Below are positions 39,910 through 48,982 of a DNA stretch of 64,000 nucleotides, piece after piece. The notes beneath the pieces were generated by a model, which did no database searches, was not told where the DNA came from, and was given only the letters and a program-made list of their open reading frames with translations. Origin of the DNA: Ruminococcus sp. (GTDB lineage: Bacteria; Bacillota; Clostridia; Oscillospirales; Ruminococcaceae). The position numbers and the translations under genes were made by a program. The first letter of the stretch is position 1. Each line of letters starts with the position of its first letter. Location: the NCBI RefSeq assembly GCF_024692365.1, contig NZ_JAILMR010000044.1, positions 1-64,000 on the forward strand, written 5' to 3'.

Positions 39910-41331
39910 TTAGAATCTGAAATAAAGGAACGGATTGTTTGTGTTGTTCAGCAGCAGCAGACTGCTTGCAAGGAGTATCAGCGCATTGCATATAACGCCT
40001 GCTGACTGGAAAATATAGGAATTCCCTGCCTTCTCGAATGCCTTTTCGCGTATCTTGGGTATAACTGGCATAGAGAAGAATATCGCCGCAATGAACAGGA
40101 AGATATTGCCCATGAATATGTTCGCTGTATAGGCATCGCAGAATGCATTGCCGTTAAGTCCGATAAGCCCCTTGAAGAACTTGCCAAGCTTGGGCAGGCT
40201 CTCAAAATAGAAAATGCCGAAGCCTAAGAATATAACTGCCTTTGTATAGATATGTGCCGCAGGTACAGGCATTTTCTTCATTTTCTTCTTACCTATCATC
40301 ATTTCCATCATGATGAACAGACCGTAGTAAAGTCCCCAGAAAACGAAGTTCCAGCTTGCGCCGTGCCACAGACCTGTCAGGAACCATACAAGGAAAAGTC
40401 CGCCGTATTTGCGTCTTTTGCCGAATATCGGGATATACAGCACATAATCGCGGAAGAACGAACTCAGGGAGATGTGCCATCTCTGCCAGAATTCGGAGAT
40501 TGTCTTGCATATGAAAGGATACTTGAAGTTCTCATCAAAGTGGAAACCGAATATTCGTCCCAGACCGATAGCTATATCGGAATAGCCCGAGAAATCGAAG
40601 TAATACCAAAGTCCCACAAGTATAGCGCCGTACCATGTACCAAGTACGGACAGCGAATCTATCGAAGCGTACTTATTATCAGCATCACCAAAAAGGGAAG
40701 TTACAACTGTACTCAGGCTGTTGGCGATAAGCACCTTTTTGCCGAGACCCAGTATTATACGTGAAAATCCCTCGGAGATATCGTTGATGGTGGTCTTTCT
40801 GTCCTCTATCTCCTCGGCTATGACGGAGTATCTTACGATAGGACCTGCCACAAGCTGTGGGAAGAGGGATACGTACATCAGGAATTTAAGGAAACTCTTC
40901 TGAGGTTTAACTTTGCCCCAGTAGCAGTCTATTGTATAGGATATTGTCTGGAATGTATAGAAAGATATGCCTATCGGCAGTTTTATGTGGGGTACGGGAA
41001 TATTCATCCCCGCAAAATGGTTCAGATTTTCAACAAAGAATCCCGTATACTTGAAGCCGAACAATAGACCTAGATTGAATATCAGCGACCACGCCAGCGC
41101 AAGCTTAGCCTGCCAGCCCTCTGGGTGTTTCTCGATGACTCGTCCGTTGCAGTAGTCAACCAGTGCCGATACGCAGAGTATGCTGACCCAGACAGGTTCG
41201 CCCCATGCGTAGAATATCATTGAAAAAACTATAAGCACGATATTGCGTATAGTCGCGTTGCGTGTGATGAAATAACATATCAGGCACACAGGCAAAAAGA
41301 AATACAGAAAAAACAGATCTGCAAAAACCAC
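39910..41331 (-). CDS. MBOAT family O-acyltransferase (AlgI/DltB-like)
   Basis: 473 residues, about ten to twelve membrane helices, with the MBOAT signatures FYAWGEP, PIGISFYTFQTISYTID, FPQLVAGPIVRY, YFDFSGYSDIAIGLGRIFGF and the catalytic His in GLWHGASWNFVFWG. Moves an acyl group across the membrane onto a polymer or lipid. GTG start after TAGGAGT. First gene of MBOAT-DHHW-FkbH-ACP with a consensus promoter. A paralogue is encoded at 48983-50428. Confidence 0.95.
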   Translation of the reverse strand: MVFADLFFLYFFLPVCLICYFITRNATIRNIVLIVFSMIFYAWGEPVWVSILCVSALVDYCNGRVIEKHPEGWQAKLALAWSLIFNLGLLFGFKYTGFFVENLNHFAGMNIPVPHIKLPIGISFYTFQTISYTIDCYWGKVKPQKSFLKFLMYVSLFPQLVAGPIVRYSVIAEEIEDRKTTINDISEGFSRIILGLGKKVLIANSLSTVVTSLFGDADNKYASIDSLSVLGTWYGAILVGLWYYFDFSGYSDIAIGLGRIFGFHFDENFKYPFICKTISEFWQRWHISLSSFFRDYVLYIPIFGKRRKYGGLFLVWFLTGLWHGASWNFVFWGLYYGLFIMMEMMIGKKKMKKMPVPAAHIYTKAVIFLGFGIFYFESLPKLGKFFKGLIGLNGNAFCDAYTANIFMGNIFLFIAAIFFSMPVIPKIREKAFEKAGNSYIFQSAGVICNALILLASSLLLLNNTNNPFLYFRF

Positions 41332-41413
41332 TTTATATTACTCCTAATCGTTAAAATTTCCAATATTTTACCGTAAAAAAGCGCAAAGCCGCCGATTTCG
41401 GTCATATACAGTT

Positions 41414-41442
41414 ATTATACCACTTATTTCCCACTAGGTCAA
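41414..41442 (-). promoter_or_regulatory. Promoter of the MBOAT-DHHW-FkbH-ACP operon
   Basis: TTGACC (41437-41442), 17 bases, perfect TATAAT (41414-41419), minus strand; leader about 75 nt. Confidence 0.85.
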
Positions 41443-41638
41443 CCTTTTTTTAAACAAAAAGTGAAAAATTTCGGACTTATTTTCTCATTATATTTGTGCA
41501 TTGCTTCAAAGGGAAGTTCATTAACCGAGTAAAAAGAATGGCAGGAAAAGTTCTGCTATAAAAATATTTTTGCATACCACACCCCCTAAACATTTCATAA
41601 AAGTATCTTAATTATTTCTTAGTATGGCGGCGATAATA
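41443..41638. other. AT-rich spacer between divergent promoters
   Basis: I see no gene, repeat or hairpin of note between the MBOAT promoter and the ABC-operon promoter. Confidence 0.5.
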
Positions 41639-41667
41639 TTGATTTTTCGTTACAGTTGTGTTATAAT
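41639..41667 (+). promoter_or_regulatory. Promoter of the ABC-transporter operon
   Basis: TTGATT (41639-41644), 17 bases, perfect TATAAT (41662-41667); leader about 60 nt. Confidence 0.8.
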
Positions 41668-41733
41668 CATAATTAGAGAACATGATAAATTATTTAACAA
41701 TGTCAAAATCCAAAGAAAGAAGAGAGTCACAGT

Positions 41734-42420
41734 ATGAAATTCCAGAAGATCAAATGGAACCATATAAACCGCGGACTCGTGCTCGGGCTGGCGCTCGGTG
41801 CAGGTACTGCGGTCTATGTTATGGTGCAGAACGCAATGTTCAAAAACAATATCCCCGAGATATCGGAACGCGCCGAGGAGATCTGCCGAAGCATGGCAGA
41901 GACCAACACAGGCGATAACCGAAAAGGTGTACAGCGTATGCTGACTTCCTGTATACAGGATAATTTTATCAACACGCCCTATTCACATTCCATAGGTGAA
42001 GAATACATGGATGCCGTAACCAGAACTTCAATGCTTTTTGAAGTTGAAACCATGGATCTAGATCAGACAGACTGCGATAAGGTCTATTCGACCGAATACA
42101 AGCAGATAAGCACATCAGTCTCAAAATGGGGCATTGACGGTGCTAACGTTCAGGTTGATTATATCATGACCTGCGAATGTGATGGCATTCCGCTGCTGCT
42201 CTCGCCAATCGGTCTGCTGGACCCCGCCTATGAAGCTCGCAAAAGCAGCGACAAGCCGCTGCATAAAATAGTCGAAATAAAAGGTTCGTGCAATATGGTA
42301 ATGCAGAAAGATAACGGAGTGTGGAAAGTTCTCACAGTAACTTACGATGAAAACCCCTATAAAATGAATATCGAATATCCCGACGGCAATGAGGGAGGTG
42401 AAGCTGATGGACAAGAATAA
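41734..42420 (+). CDS. Membrane-anchored hypothetical protein of the ABC operon
   Basis: 228 residues: a short cytoplasmic start, one membrane helix (GLVLGLALGAGTAVYVMV, about 14-33), then an extracytoplasmic domain with several cysteines (ICRSMAE, CIQDNF, MTCECDG) and no known catalytic motif. Not recognised. Its end overlaps the ABC ATPase start by 14 bases, so it is co-translated with the transporter and may be an accessory subunit. Confidence 0.75.
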   Translation: MKFQKIKWNHINRGLVLGLALGAGTAVYVMVQNAMFKNNIPEISERAEEICRSMAETNTGDNRKGVQRMLTSCIQDNFINTPYSHSIGEEYMDAVTRTSMLFEVETMDLDQTDCDKVYSTEYKQISTSVSKWGIDGANVQVDYIMTCECDGIPLLLSPIGLLDPAYEARKSSDKPLHKIVEIKGSCNMVMQKDNGVWKVLTVTYDENPYKMNIEYPDGNEGGEADGQE

Positions 42421-43354
42421 TGTAGTTCTGAGCATAAAGGGACTGAACAAGACCATCGGCAAAAAGCAGATACTCCACGATATCGACATGGAATGTTATG
42501 CGGGTGAAGTGTTCGGTTTTCTGGGACCTAACGGAGCGGGCAAAACTACTACCATCAAAACAGTGGTGGGACTTCTTCTGCTGGACGAAGGCGAAGTAAA
42601 GGTCTGCGGACACGATATAACCAAGGAATTTGAAGCCGCTATGGAAAATGTGGGCGGAATAGTCGAAAACCCCGAGATGTACAAGTTCATGACGGGCAAG
42701 GAAAACCTCAAACAGTATGCACGCATGAGAGGTCTTGATTTTTCGGAGATAGACAAGGCGGTGGAAATGGTAAAGCTTTCCAACCGCATAAACGACAAGG
42801 TATCAAAGTACTCGCTGGGTATGAGACAGCGTCTCGGCGTGGCACAGGCACTTATGCACAAACCCAAACTTCTGATACTGGACGAACCGACAAACGGTCT
42901 TGACCCCCAGGGCATAAAGGAACTCCGTGATATCCTGAAAGACCTTGCGCACTCCGACGGCGTGTGCGTGGTTGTATCTTCTCACCTTATGAGCGAGATG
43001 GAGCTTATGTGTGACAGAGTCGGCATAATCGCCAACGGCAAAATGATAGGCACTTACACTATGGAAGAGATAATCTCTCAGTCACAGGAAAGCGTAACCG
43101 AATATACCATTGAAACAGACGATGCCGAAAAAGCGACAGAGCTTCTTGAGGATGGCGAAAATGTCACCGCACAGGGAAATATGCTTTACCTGAAACTGGA
43201 TAACAAGAATGCCCAGCAGGAGATAGCGGAAGCTATAAAACTGATGGCGAAAAATGATATAAACATCTACTCCGTACACCCCAAGGAGAGCAAAAAGCTC
43301 GAAGAAGTATTCATCGAGCTTACAGGAACGGAAGGAGATGGACAGATTGGATAA
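42407..43354 (+). CDS. ABC transporter ATP-binding protein
   Basis: 315 residues from ATG 42407 (GGGAGGTGAAG upstream; the track starts six codons too early). Walker A GPNGAGKTTTIK, Q-loop VGGIVENPEM, signature YSLGMRQRLGVAQAL, Walker B LLILDEPTNGLDP and switch His SSHLMSE. This is the ABC-2 (drug/lantibiotic immunity) ATPase type. Overlaps the permease gene by 17 bases. Confidence 0.95.
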   Translation: MDKNNVVLSIKGLNKTIGKKQILHDIDMECYAGEVFGFLGPNGAGKTTTIKTVVGLLLLDEGEVKVCGHDITKEFEAAMENVGGIVENPEMYKFMTGKENLKQYARMRGLDFSEIDKAVEMVKLSNRINDKVSKYSLGMRQRLGVAQALMHKPKLLILDEPTNGLDPQGIKELRDILKDLAHSDGVCVVVSSHLMSEMELMCDRVGIIANGKMIGTYTMEEIISQSQESVTEYTIETDDAEKATELLEDGENVTAQGNMLYLKLDNKNAQQEIAEAIKLMAKNDINIYSVHPKESKKLEEVFIELTGTEGDGQIG

Positions 43355-44660
43355 GTTCTTTGCACTTGTAAAAAACGAGTATATAAAGATATACAAGAAA
43401 ACATCATCGAGGATACTGCTGGTGATATTCCTGGCGGTATGCCTGTGCTTTGCACCGCTGATGAAGCTGATAAACAACTCGGGTATCAAAGATTACGCTT
43501 CAGAATCAATGGATATGTCTGATTCGGAGCGTCTGGCAAATTCGCTGAAAGACAAGAAGAGAGAAATCGAGAACTCTCCGGATATGCCCCTGCGTGAGGA
43601 AAAACTTGCTCTGGTCGAGGCGGTAGACCCAAATTCGGACTGGCAGGGTAAAGCCTATTACCAAGGAATGTTCTCTGAATCAAAGCGCGAGCTGCAGACC
43701 ATGACCATGCTTTGCAAGACAGATGACTGGCGCGGTTTCTGCAAATACAACATGGAGAACAGCGAAAGCGACGGCGAAAAATGGGTCAGCAGATACAAAC
43801 TGGAACATGATATCGGCAACGGTGAAGAATTCAATGAGAAGAACGCTCTCCTTTTTAAGATCGGAAGTGCACTGGAAGGCGAATCTTATGGCAGTCTATC
43901 AGCAGAGGAAGTCGTTGCCATAGGTATGTATCAGCTTGAACACGAGATATACGATAATACCTCGGATAAGAATGTTCCATTACTAGATATGGACCATTAC
44001 GAGCCCTTTGATTTCTGGGACGTTATGCTGAAGATACCCTATGTGGAAAGCTTTATAGGTATAATAATGCTGATGATAGCAGGCGGCATAGTGGCGAGCG
44101 AATTCAGTCAGGGTACGATAAAATTCCTGCTGATAAGCCCAGTACAGCGCAGCAAGATACTGGCGGCAAAATATTTTACCGTGATATCCCTCGGTTTTCT
44201 GATGATGCTGATGATGTTCCTTATAAATATACCAATGGTAGGGCTTCTCTTCGGATTCAAGGGTATATCCTTACCGTATCTCAGTTTGGTAGACGGCGAG
44301 GTTGTGGCACAAAGTACATTCGTATTCCTTATCAAGAATTTCATGCTGAAAAGCGTTCAGGTAATGATAACCACCACGCTGGCATTTATGATATCTTCAT
44401 TGATGAGAAGTACCGGTCTTGCGATAGTTGCAGGCTTTATCTTAAATTCAATAGGTACCCCCCTGATAGCTATAATGGTGACTTTCAAGATGGACTGGGG
44501 CAGATATCTGATATTTGCAAATACCGATCTGCAGACCATATACAATGGAGAATCCATGTTCCCGCAGCACAGCTTGGGCTTTGCGATAATAGTGGTCATC
44601 GCCCATATGGCAGTATTCTTGCTGACGGCATGGGACGGCTTCACAAGGCGTTCGGTATGA
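43338..44660 (+). CDS. ABC-2 type permease
   Basis: 440 residues: an N-terminal helix (ILLVIFLAVCLCFAPLMKL), a long extracellular loop (about 55-235), then five C-terminal helices (FIGIIMLMIAGGIVASEFSQGTIKFLL and others). That is the ABC-2 exporter/antibiotic-immunity permease layout. GGAAGGAG abuts the ATG at 43338, so TTG 43347 (MDKFFALVKNEY) may be the real start. Cargo unknown. Confidence 0.9.
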   Translation: MDRLDKFFALVKNEYIKIYKKTSSRILLVIFLAVCLCFAPLMKLINNSGIKDYASESMDMSDSERLANSLKDKKREIENSPDMPLREEKLALVEAVDPNSDWQGKAYYQGMFSESKRELQTMTMLCKTDDWRGFCKYNMENSESDGEKWVSRYKLEHDIGNGEEFNEKNALLFKIGSALEGESYGSLSAEEVVAIGMYQLEHEIYDNTSDKNVPLLDMDHYEPFDFWDVMLKIPYVESFIGIIMLMIAGGIVASEFSQGTIKFLLISPVQRSKILAAKYFTVISLGFLMMLMMFLINIPMVGLLFGFKGISLPYLSLVDGEVVAQSTFVFLIKNFMLKSVQVMITTTLAFMISSLMRSTGLAIVAGFILNSIGTPLIAIMVTFKMDWGRYLIFANTDLQTIYNGESMFPQHSLGFAIIVVIAHMAVFLLTAWDGFTRRSV

Positions 44661-44682
44661 CCAAGAAAATCTGATATAAAAA

Positions 44683-44717
44683 ATACGGGAGATATCCGCA
44701 GAAGATATCTCCCGTAT
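44683..44717 (-). terminator. Terminator shared by proS and the ABC operon
   Basis: ATACGGGAGATATC-cgcagaa-GATATCTCCCGTAT, a 14-bp perfect stem. On the minus strand it continues as six T, so it mainly ends proS; the rightward operon also meets it. Confidence 0.87.
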
Positions 44718-44767
44718 TATATTGCGATAAAACAAGCAAAGCTATAATGCCTGTCAATAATTATGAA

Positions 44768-46210
44768 TTAATAAGCCTTGCCCCAGAGTACCATCTTCTT
44801 TGCAGGCTTGCCGCAGCATACGCATACGTCGCTGATATTATCCTGCTCGAAGGGGATACATCTTGAACCAACGCCAGTCAGTTCCTTTACCTTATCCTCG
44901 CACTCTTCTTCGCCGCACCACATAGCCTTTACGAAACCATCGCCGTTCTCTTCGAGAGCCTTGATGATCTCATCGGTGGTCTTGCAGGAGTATGTTCTTC
45001 TCTCGCGGTTCTCAAGAGCCTTCTGGAATATACCCTCACGTACCGCTTCAAGCTTAGCGTTTACTGTCTCAACAAGCTCGGTGAGAGGTGTGAAAGTCTT
45101 TTCTCTGTCGTGTCTTGTAACTATTACGCACTGACCGTTCTCGATATCCTTGGGTCCCAGCTCGATACGAACAGGCACGCCCTTCATCTCGTACTCAGCG
45201 AACTTCCATCCGGGGGACTGGTCGGTATCATCGAGCTTAACGCGGATTCCTGCTGCTTTCAGCTGCTCGTAAACTTCATTAGCCTTTTCAAGAACGCCTT
45301 CCTTGAACTGCTGAATGGGCACGATAACTGCCTGTACAGGTGCAACTGCGGGAGGCAGTACAAGACCGTTGTCATCGCCGTGGGTCATGATGATAGCGCC
45401 GATAAGACGGGTGGTAACGCCCCATGAAGTCTGGTGGGGGAATGCCAGCTTGTTATCTCTGCCTGTGAACTGGATACCGAAAGCCTTGGCAAAGCCGTCG
45501 CCGAAATAGTGGGAAGTACCTGCCTGAAGAGCCTTACCATCGTGCATAAGTGCTTCGATAGCGTAGGTAGCCTCAGCACCTGCGAACTTATCGCTGTCGG
45601 TCTTTCTGCCCTTAACAACAGGCATAGCCAGCTCCTTCTCGCAGAAGTCAGCATAGCAGTTCAGCATACGCTCTGTCTCTTCGATAGCCTCCTCGGGAGT
45701 TTCGTGGATTGTATGACCCTCCTGCCACAGGAATTCTCTGGAACGGAGGAAAGGACGGGTAGTCTTTTCCCATCTTACAACGCTTACCCACTGGTTATAC
45801 AGCTTGGGCAGGTCACGGTAGCTGTGTACGATATTAGCATAGTGCTCGCAGAACAGAGTCTCGGAAGTAGGTCTTACGCAGAGTCTGTCCTCAAGCTTCT
45901 CGCTTCCGCCGTGAGTTACCCATGCAACTTCGGGCGCAAAGCCCTCAACGTGATCCTTTTCCTTCTGGAGAAGGCTCTCGGGGATAAACATAGGCATACA
46001 AACATTCTCGTGACCCAGTTCCTTGAAACGGGTATCCAGAAGTTTCTGGATGTTCTCCCAGATAGCGTAGCCATAGGGTCTTATTACCATACAGCCCTTA
46101 ACGCTTGTGTAGGCTATCAGCTCTGCCTTAGTGCAGATGTCGGTGTACCACTTTGCGAAATCCTCATCCATTGAGGTTATCGCATCGACCATTTTCTTAT
46201 TCTTTGCCAT
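44768..46210 (-). CDS. proS: Prolyl-tRNA synthetase (eukaryote/archaea-like type)
   Basis: 480 residues, the short form without the bacterial editing insertion. Class II motifs: motif 2 [24 protein letters not shown] and motif 3 region [15 protein letters not shown]; the C-terminal zinc-like segment [18 protein letters not shown] is typical of this type. ATG 46210 after TTAGGAG is preferred to TTG 46219. It is the last gene of a leftward run from 51.8 kb; the 52-base gap upstream shows no T-box. Confidence 0.96.
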   Translation of the reverse strand: MAKNKKMVDAITSMDEDFAKWYTDICTKAELIAYTSVKGCMVIRPYGYAIWENIQKLLDTRFKELGHENVCMPMFIPESLLQKEKDHVEGFAPEVAWVTHGGSEKLEDRLCVRPTSETLFCEHYANIVHSYRDLPKLYNQWVSVVRWEKTTRPFLRSREFLWQEGHTIHETPEEAIEETERMLNCYADFCEKELAMPVVKGRKTDSDKFAGAEATYAIEALMHDGKALQAGTSHYFGDGFAKAFGIQFTGRDNKLAFPHQTSWGVTTRLIGAIIMTHGDDNGLVLPPAVAPVQAVIVPIQQFKEGVLEKANEVYEQLKAAGIRVKLDDTDQSPGWKFAEYEMKGVPVRIELGPKDIENGQCVIVTRHDREKTFTPLTELVETVNAKLEAVREGIFQKALENRERRTYSCKTTDEIIKALEENGDGFVKAMWCGEEECEDKVKELTGVGSRCIPFEQDNISDVCVCCGKPAKKMVLWGKAY

Positions 46211-46262
46211 TTTTTTCAACTCCTAATTATATGTACGGCGAGATCACTCCGCCACTGTTTAC

Positions 46263-47150
46263 TTATTTTTCCGAAAGCTTTTCCAGCTCGGACTTTGTAT
46301 AGTCCCTGTATATCTTTTCCGATGGTTCAAACACGCTTTCCGCGGTATCGGAGATATTTTTCATGACCTTTTTAAGATCGATATTCTCGGGCAAGGTCAG
46401 GAAATTTCCGTCTTCGTCCTCTGACTTTACCGCACAGAAGATGAACTCCCCTGTTTCGGGATCGAATTCAAAATAGTCCGACACCTCTGTTGCTTTTACA
46501 TCAAGGTATTTTTCCTGACCCGCAACAAAGTTCTCGTAGATGAATTCCGTCAGCGCCTGTTTGCTGATCTTGATGACCCTGACTGTATCCTTATCGATAT
46601 GCGTGTCCGCATTCAGTGTGAAGTCATCGATGCACTCGTATACGCCCGCATCATTTTGCAGATATTCGATATCGTGGTACAGCATCGTCCTGCCATTTTC
46701 ACCCACCGCACCGAATCGCATATAGAATGAATCCTGTATATCCTCCGATGGTATGCCGAACAGTTTGTTCAGCTTGAAAATGCTGCAAACGTATCGGATA
46801 TCCATTTTACCATCATGCAGTGAATTCAGCTCGCTGATATTTTCAGCGATAAGCTTATCTGTCTGCTGACTGTCGATGGTGATGATATCTTCCGCACCAC
46901 CGCTGAAACTATTTTCAAAGAAGTCTATCGCTTCAAAATAGCTCTCATCATCAGGATCATCACAGCTATACCCAAAACACAGTTTGCCGTTCAGGTCAAA
47001 CAGCTTAACCTCATCGCGGCTGTCGGTAAGCACCGCAGCTTTATCACCGCGGACTATCAGCCAAGCCAGCGAAAGCGTACCAACGTCCAAGCCCTCTGAC
47101 GCTTTGATTTTCTCAAAAGCATCTGACAAAGCTTCCTCATTCATCTTCAT
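46263..47150 (-). CDS. Hypothetical protein
   Basis: Not recognised. The first 65 codons of the track ORF overlap the preceding gene in another frame and are highly basic, so the likely start is ATG 47150 (MKMNEEALSDAFEKIKASEG) or 47144, about 295 residues. Acidic, soluble, no signal peptide or membrane helix. It overlaps the upstream small membrane-protein gene by 14 bases and is probably translated with it. Confidence 0.65.
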   Translation of the reverse strand: MKMNEEALSDAFEKIKASEGLDVGTLSLAWLIVRGDKAAVLTDSRDEVKLFDLNGKLCFGYSCDDPDDESYFEAIDFFENSFSGGAEDIITIDSQQTDKLIAENISELNSLHDGKMDIRYVCSIFKLNKLFGIPSEDIQDSFYMRFGAVGENGRTMLYHDIEYLQNDAGVYECIDDFTLNADTHIDKDTVRVIKISKQALTEFIYENFVAGQEKYLDVKATEVSDYFEFDPETGEFIFCAVKSEDEDGNFLTLPENIDLKKVMKNISDTAESVFEPSEKIYRDYTKSELEKLSEK

Positions 47151-47502
47151 CGCTTTTAACTGCCTGCTTATCTTCCGCCTTCTTCTTTTTCTTGCCGAAA
47201 TTGAAAGCGTAGATATCCTCGTTGTATATCTTGTAATTCGGGTCGAAGCCCTCTTCCTTTGAAGCTTCAAAAGCACTGTGGACTTCGTAGTTTTCCTGGG
47301 GAGAATGTCCCGTAGCAGTATCCTCCACCCTTTCGGGCTCGGCAAGACCTTTGCGTTCGATCTTGTCTGCCAGCTGAGGATTTTTCTTCTGTATCCATTT
47401 CGCCATTCTCGGCGTTACCAGACAAGCCAGCACTATCAGCACCATTATGATGCCGCATTTTAACGCCAGCGAGCCCAGCAGATTCAGTAATTCGTGATTC
47501 AT
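47137..47502 (-). CDS. Small single-pass membrane protein
   Basis: 121 residues: an N-terminal membrane helix (CGIIMVLIVLACLVTPRMA, about 16-34), then a charged cytoplasmic tail ending in a Lys-rich and acidic stretch (FGKKKKKAEDKQ). No family recognised. It abuts the upstream TIGR04076-like gene and overlaps the next. Confidence 0.65.
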   Translation of the reverse strand: MNHELLNLLGSLALKCGIIMVLIVLACLVTPRMAKWIQKKNPQLADKIERKGLAEPERVEDTATGHSPQENYEVHSAFEASKEEGFDPNYKIYNEDIYAFNFGKKKKKAEDKQAVKSDEDE

Positions 47503-47873
47503 TAGTGTTCCTCTGTTTCATCGGGGTAATCCCAGAACTTTCCTTTATGGAAGTTAGGGTTGCCCAGCGGCTTAGCCGTCAGTCTGAAAATAACACAGCC
47601 GTCGGGACAGACTACTGTTTTGGTATACTTGCTGTCACCGCCGAGGTTTTCAAGGTCGCCGCCGCTGCGGACAGCTTCCATCAGCGGATACAGCATCATC
47701 ATAGTTTTGGAGCATATGCCGTAGCCGTCCTTGTTGACTGGGCAGCCGTAGGTGCAGGTGTAGGTATCGCCCGGCTCCTCACCGTTGCGGCAGTATCTTT
47801 CGGTCTTGTCACCATGCAGAAATCCGGTGACTTCCACAGTGAACTCGTATTCCTCGTCATACCACTTTTTCAT
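47502..47873 (-). CDS. TIGR04076-like small protein
   Basis: 123 residues with spaced cysteines (YTCTYGCPVNKDGYGICSK; VVCPDGCVIF) and a pattern similar to the TIGR04076 family of unknown function. Soluble, no leader. Stop and next start share one base. Its role in the operon is unknown. Confidence 0.6.
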   Translation of the reverse strand: MKKWYDEEYEFTVEVTGFLHGDKTERYCRNGEEPGDTYTCTYGCPVNKDGYGICSKTMMMLYPLMEAVRSGGDLENLGGDSKYTKTVVCPDGCVIFRLTAKPLGNPNFHKGKFWDYPDETEEH

Positions 47874-47885
47874 GGTGTACCTCCG

Positions 47886-48419
47886 TCAGAATTTGCATTT
47901 ATCGGGGCATTTTTCTTTAAGCAAGGCTTCCAGCTCGGCGGGAGTGCCGTTTAGGTAGCTGTCATTGAATAGCGTGATCATTCTATCTGTAAGTATAGCG
48001 ATATTTTTATCATTTTTATAGACAGAATGAACACTGCTGTAAGGACATTCATTGTGAGAAACCACACCGTTTTTGTGTATCTCTCTCACAAAATACTCAT
48101 CGCCAAAGGTGATGATATCACTGAAATCCGGATGTTTCCGATTGAAACGCCAGACCTTGAACGGCGGGAACATTAAAAATGCAAATGCATATCCTGCGAC
48201 AAATATGATAAAAGTCACAGATAATACAAAAACCATTCTTATGTCGCCAACAAAAATATAATATTCTAGCGAACCCAGATAGTCCTTTTTAATGAAATAA
48301 TTATAAACAATGCATATCAATATGCCGATCTGAGTTGTGACAGCTACCCAAAAGACCGGTGAACGAGATAGTCTGTTCCACACTTTTTGGGGATATTTTT
48401 TTAAATCAACTTGTATCAT
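47886..48419 (-). CDS. YcxB-like membrane protein, copy 2
   Basis: 177 residues from ATG 48419 (GGGAGGTCATA upstream). Two membrane helices (VFWVAVTTQIGILICIVYNYF; VFVLSVTFIIFVAGYAFAFL) and a C-terminal YcxB-like domain ending LNDSYLNGTPAELEALLKEKCP-like sequence. Clearly paralogous to the next upstream gene, whose stop codon overlaps this start (TAATG). Function unknown. Confidence 0.75.
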   Translation of the reverse strand: MIQVDLKKYPQKVWNRLSRSPVFWVAVTTQIGILICIVYNYFIKKDYLGSLEYYIFVGDIRMVFVLSVTFIIFVAGYAFAFLMFPPFKVWRFNRKHPDFSDIITFGDEYFVREIHKNGVVSHNECPYSSVHSVYKNDKNIAILTDRMITLFNDSYLNGTPAELEALLKEKCPDKCKF

Positions 48420-48973
48420 TATGACCTCCCGCTCCTGTATTTGTTTCCGCATTTTTCTTTCAGCAGAGATTCTAACTCGGCGGGTGAACCGTTTATGTAT
48501 GCATCATCAAAAATGCAGACGGCATATTTAAGCATAATTATTATTGAATCTTTCCGGCGCTTTACAGACTTTATATTGGTATATGGTATATCTATATGTG
48601 TTTTTTGGCCATTGTACGAAATTTCGTTCGCTATTTTTTCCTCATCGAAAACAAATATGTTAACGTAGTCAGGAGAATACTTGGCAATTTTCCTTGACTG
48701 TAACGGAGGCAGTGTAAGTATGATCACTATCGGGAATAGCACATAAACAACCAGCCAAAGAAATACAGATCCATAAAAACTCTTATCCTGTAAAAGGTTT
48801 TTGATACTGTCATTTTTTATCAGCGTAGCAGCCAAACCAGTCGAACCCATTTCCAGAACAGTTACAACTGCGGCAAGCAAAATATAAAATGCCATAAAGA
48901 TCCAGTATTTAGTATTCAGCATTCGTCTGACCCAAAGTGTTCTTGTATCAAGCTTATAATTGACCTGTATCAT
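48419..48973 (-). CDS. YcxB-like membrane protein, copy 1
   Basis: 184 residues with two membrane segments (WIFMAFYILLAAVVTVLEMG; FLWLVVYVLFPIVIILTL) and the same C-terminal motif, DDAYINGSPAELESLLKEKC, as its neighbour. A tandem duplication that has since diverged. Function unknown; it follows the second MBOAT gene by nine bases. Confidence 0.75.
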   Translation of the reverse strand: MIQVNYKLDTRTLWVRRMLNTKYWIFMAFYILLAAVVTVLEMGSTGLAATLIKNDSIKNLLQDKSFYGSVFLWLVVYVLFPIVIILTLPPLQSRKIAKYSPDYVNIFVFDEEKIANEISYNGQKTHIDIPYTNIKSVKRRKDSIIIMLKYAVCIFDDAYINGSPAELESLLKEKCGNKYRSGRS

Positions 48974-48982
48974 ATCGTCCTC

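Noticed and set aside
46211-46262. T-box leader for proS
   Set aside because: Gap is only 52 bases, with no AGGGTGGNACCGCG-type T-box sequence.
47886-48973. YcxB-like pair as one frameshifted gene
   Set aside because: Each has its own membrane segments, start, Shine-Dalgarno and the same C-terminal motif, so this is a tandem duplication.
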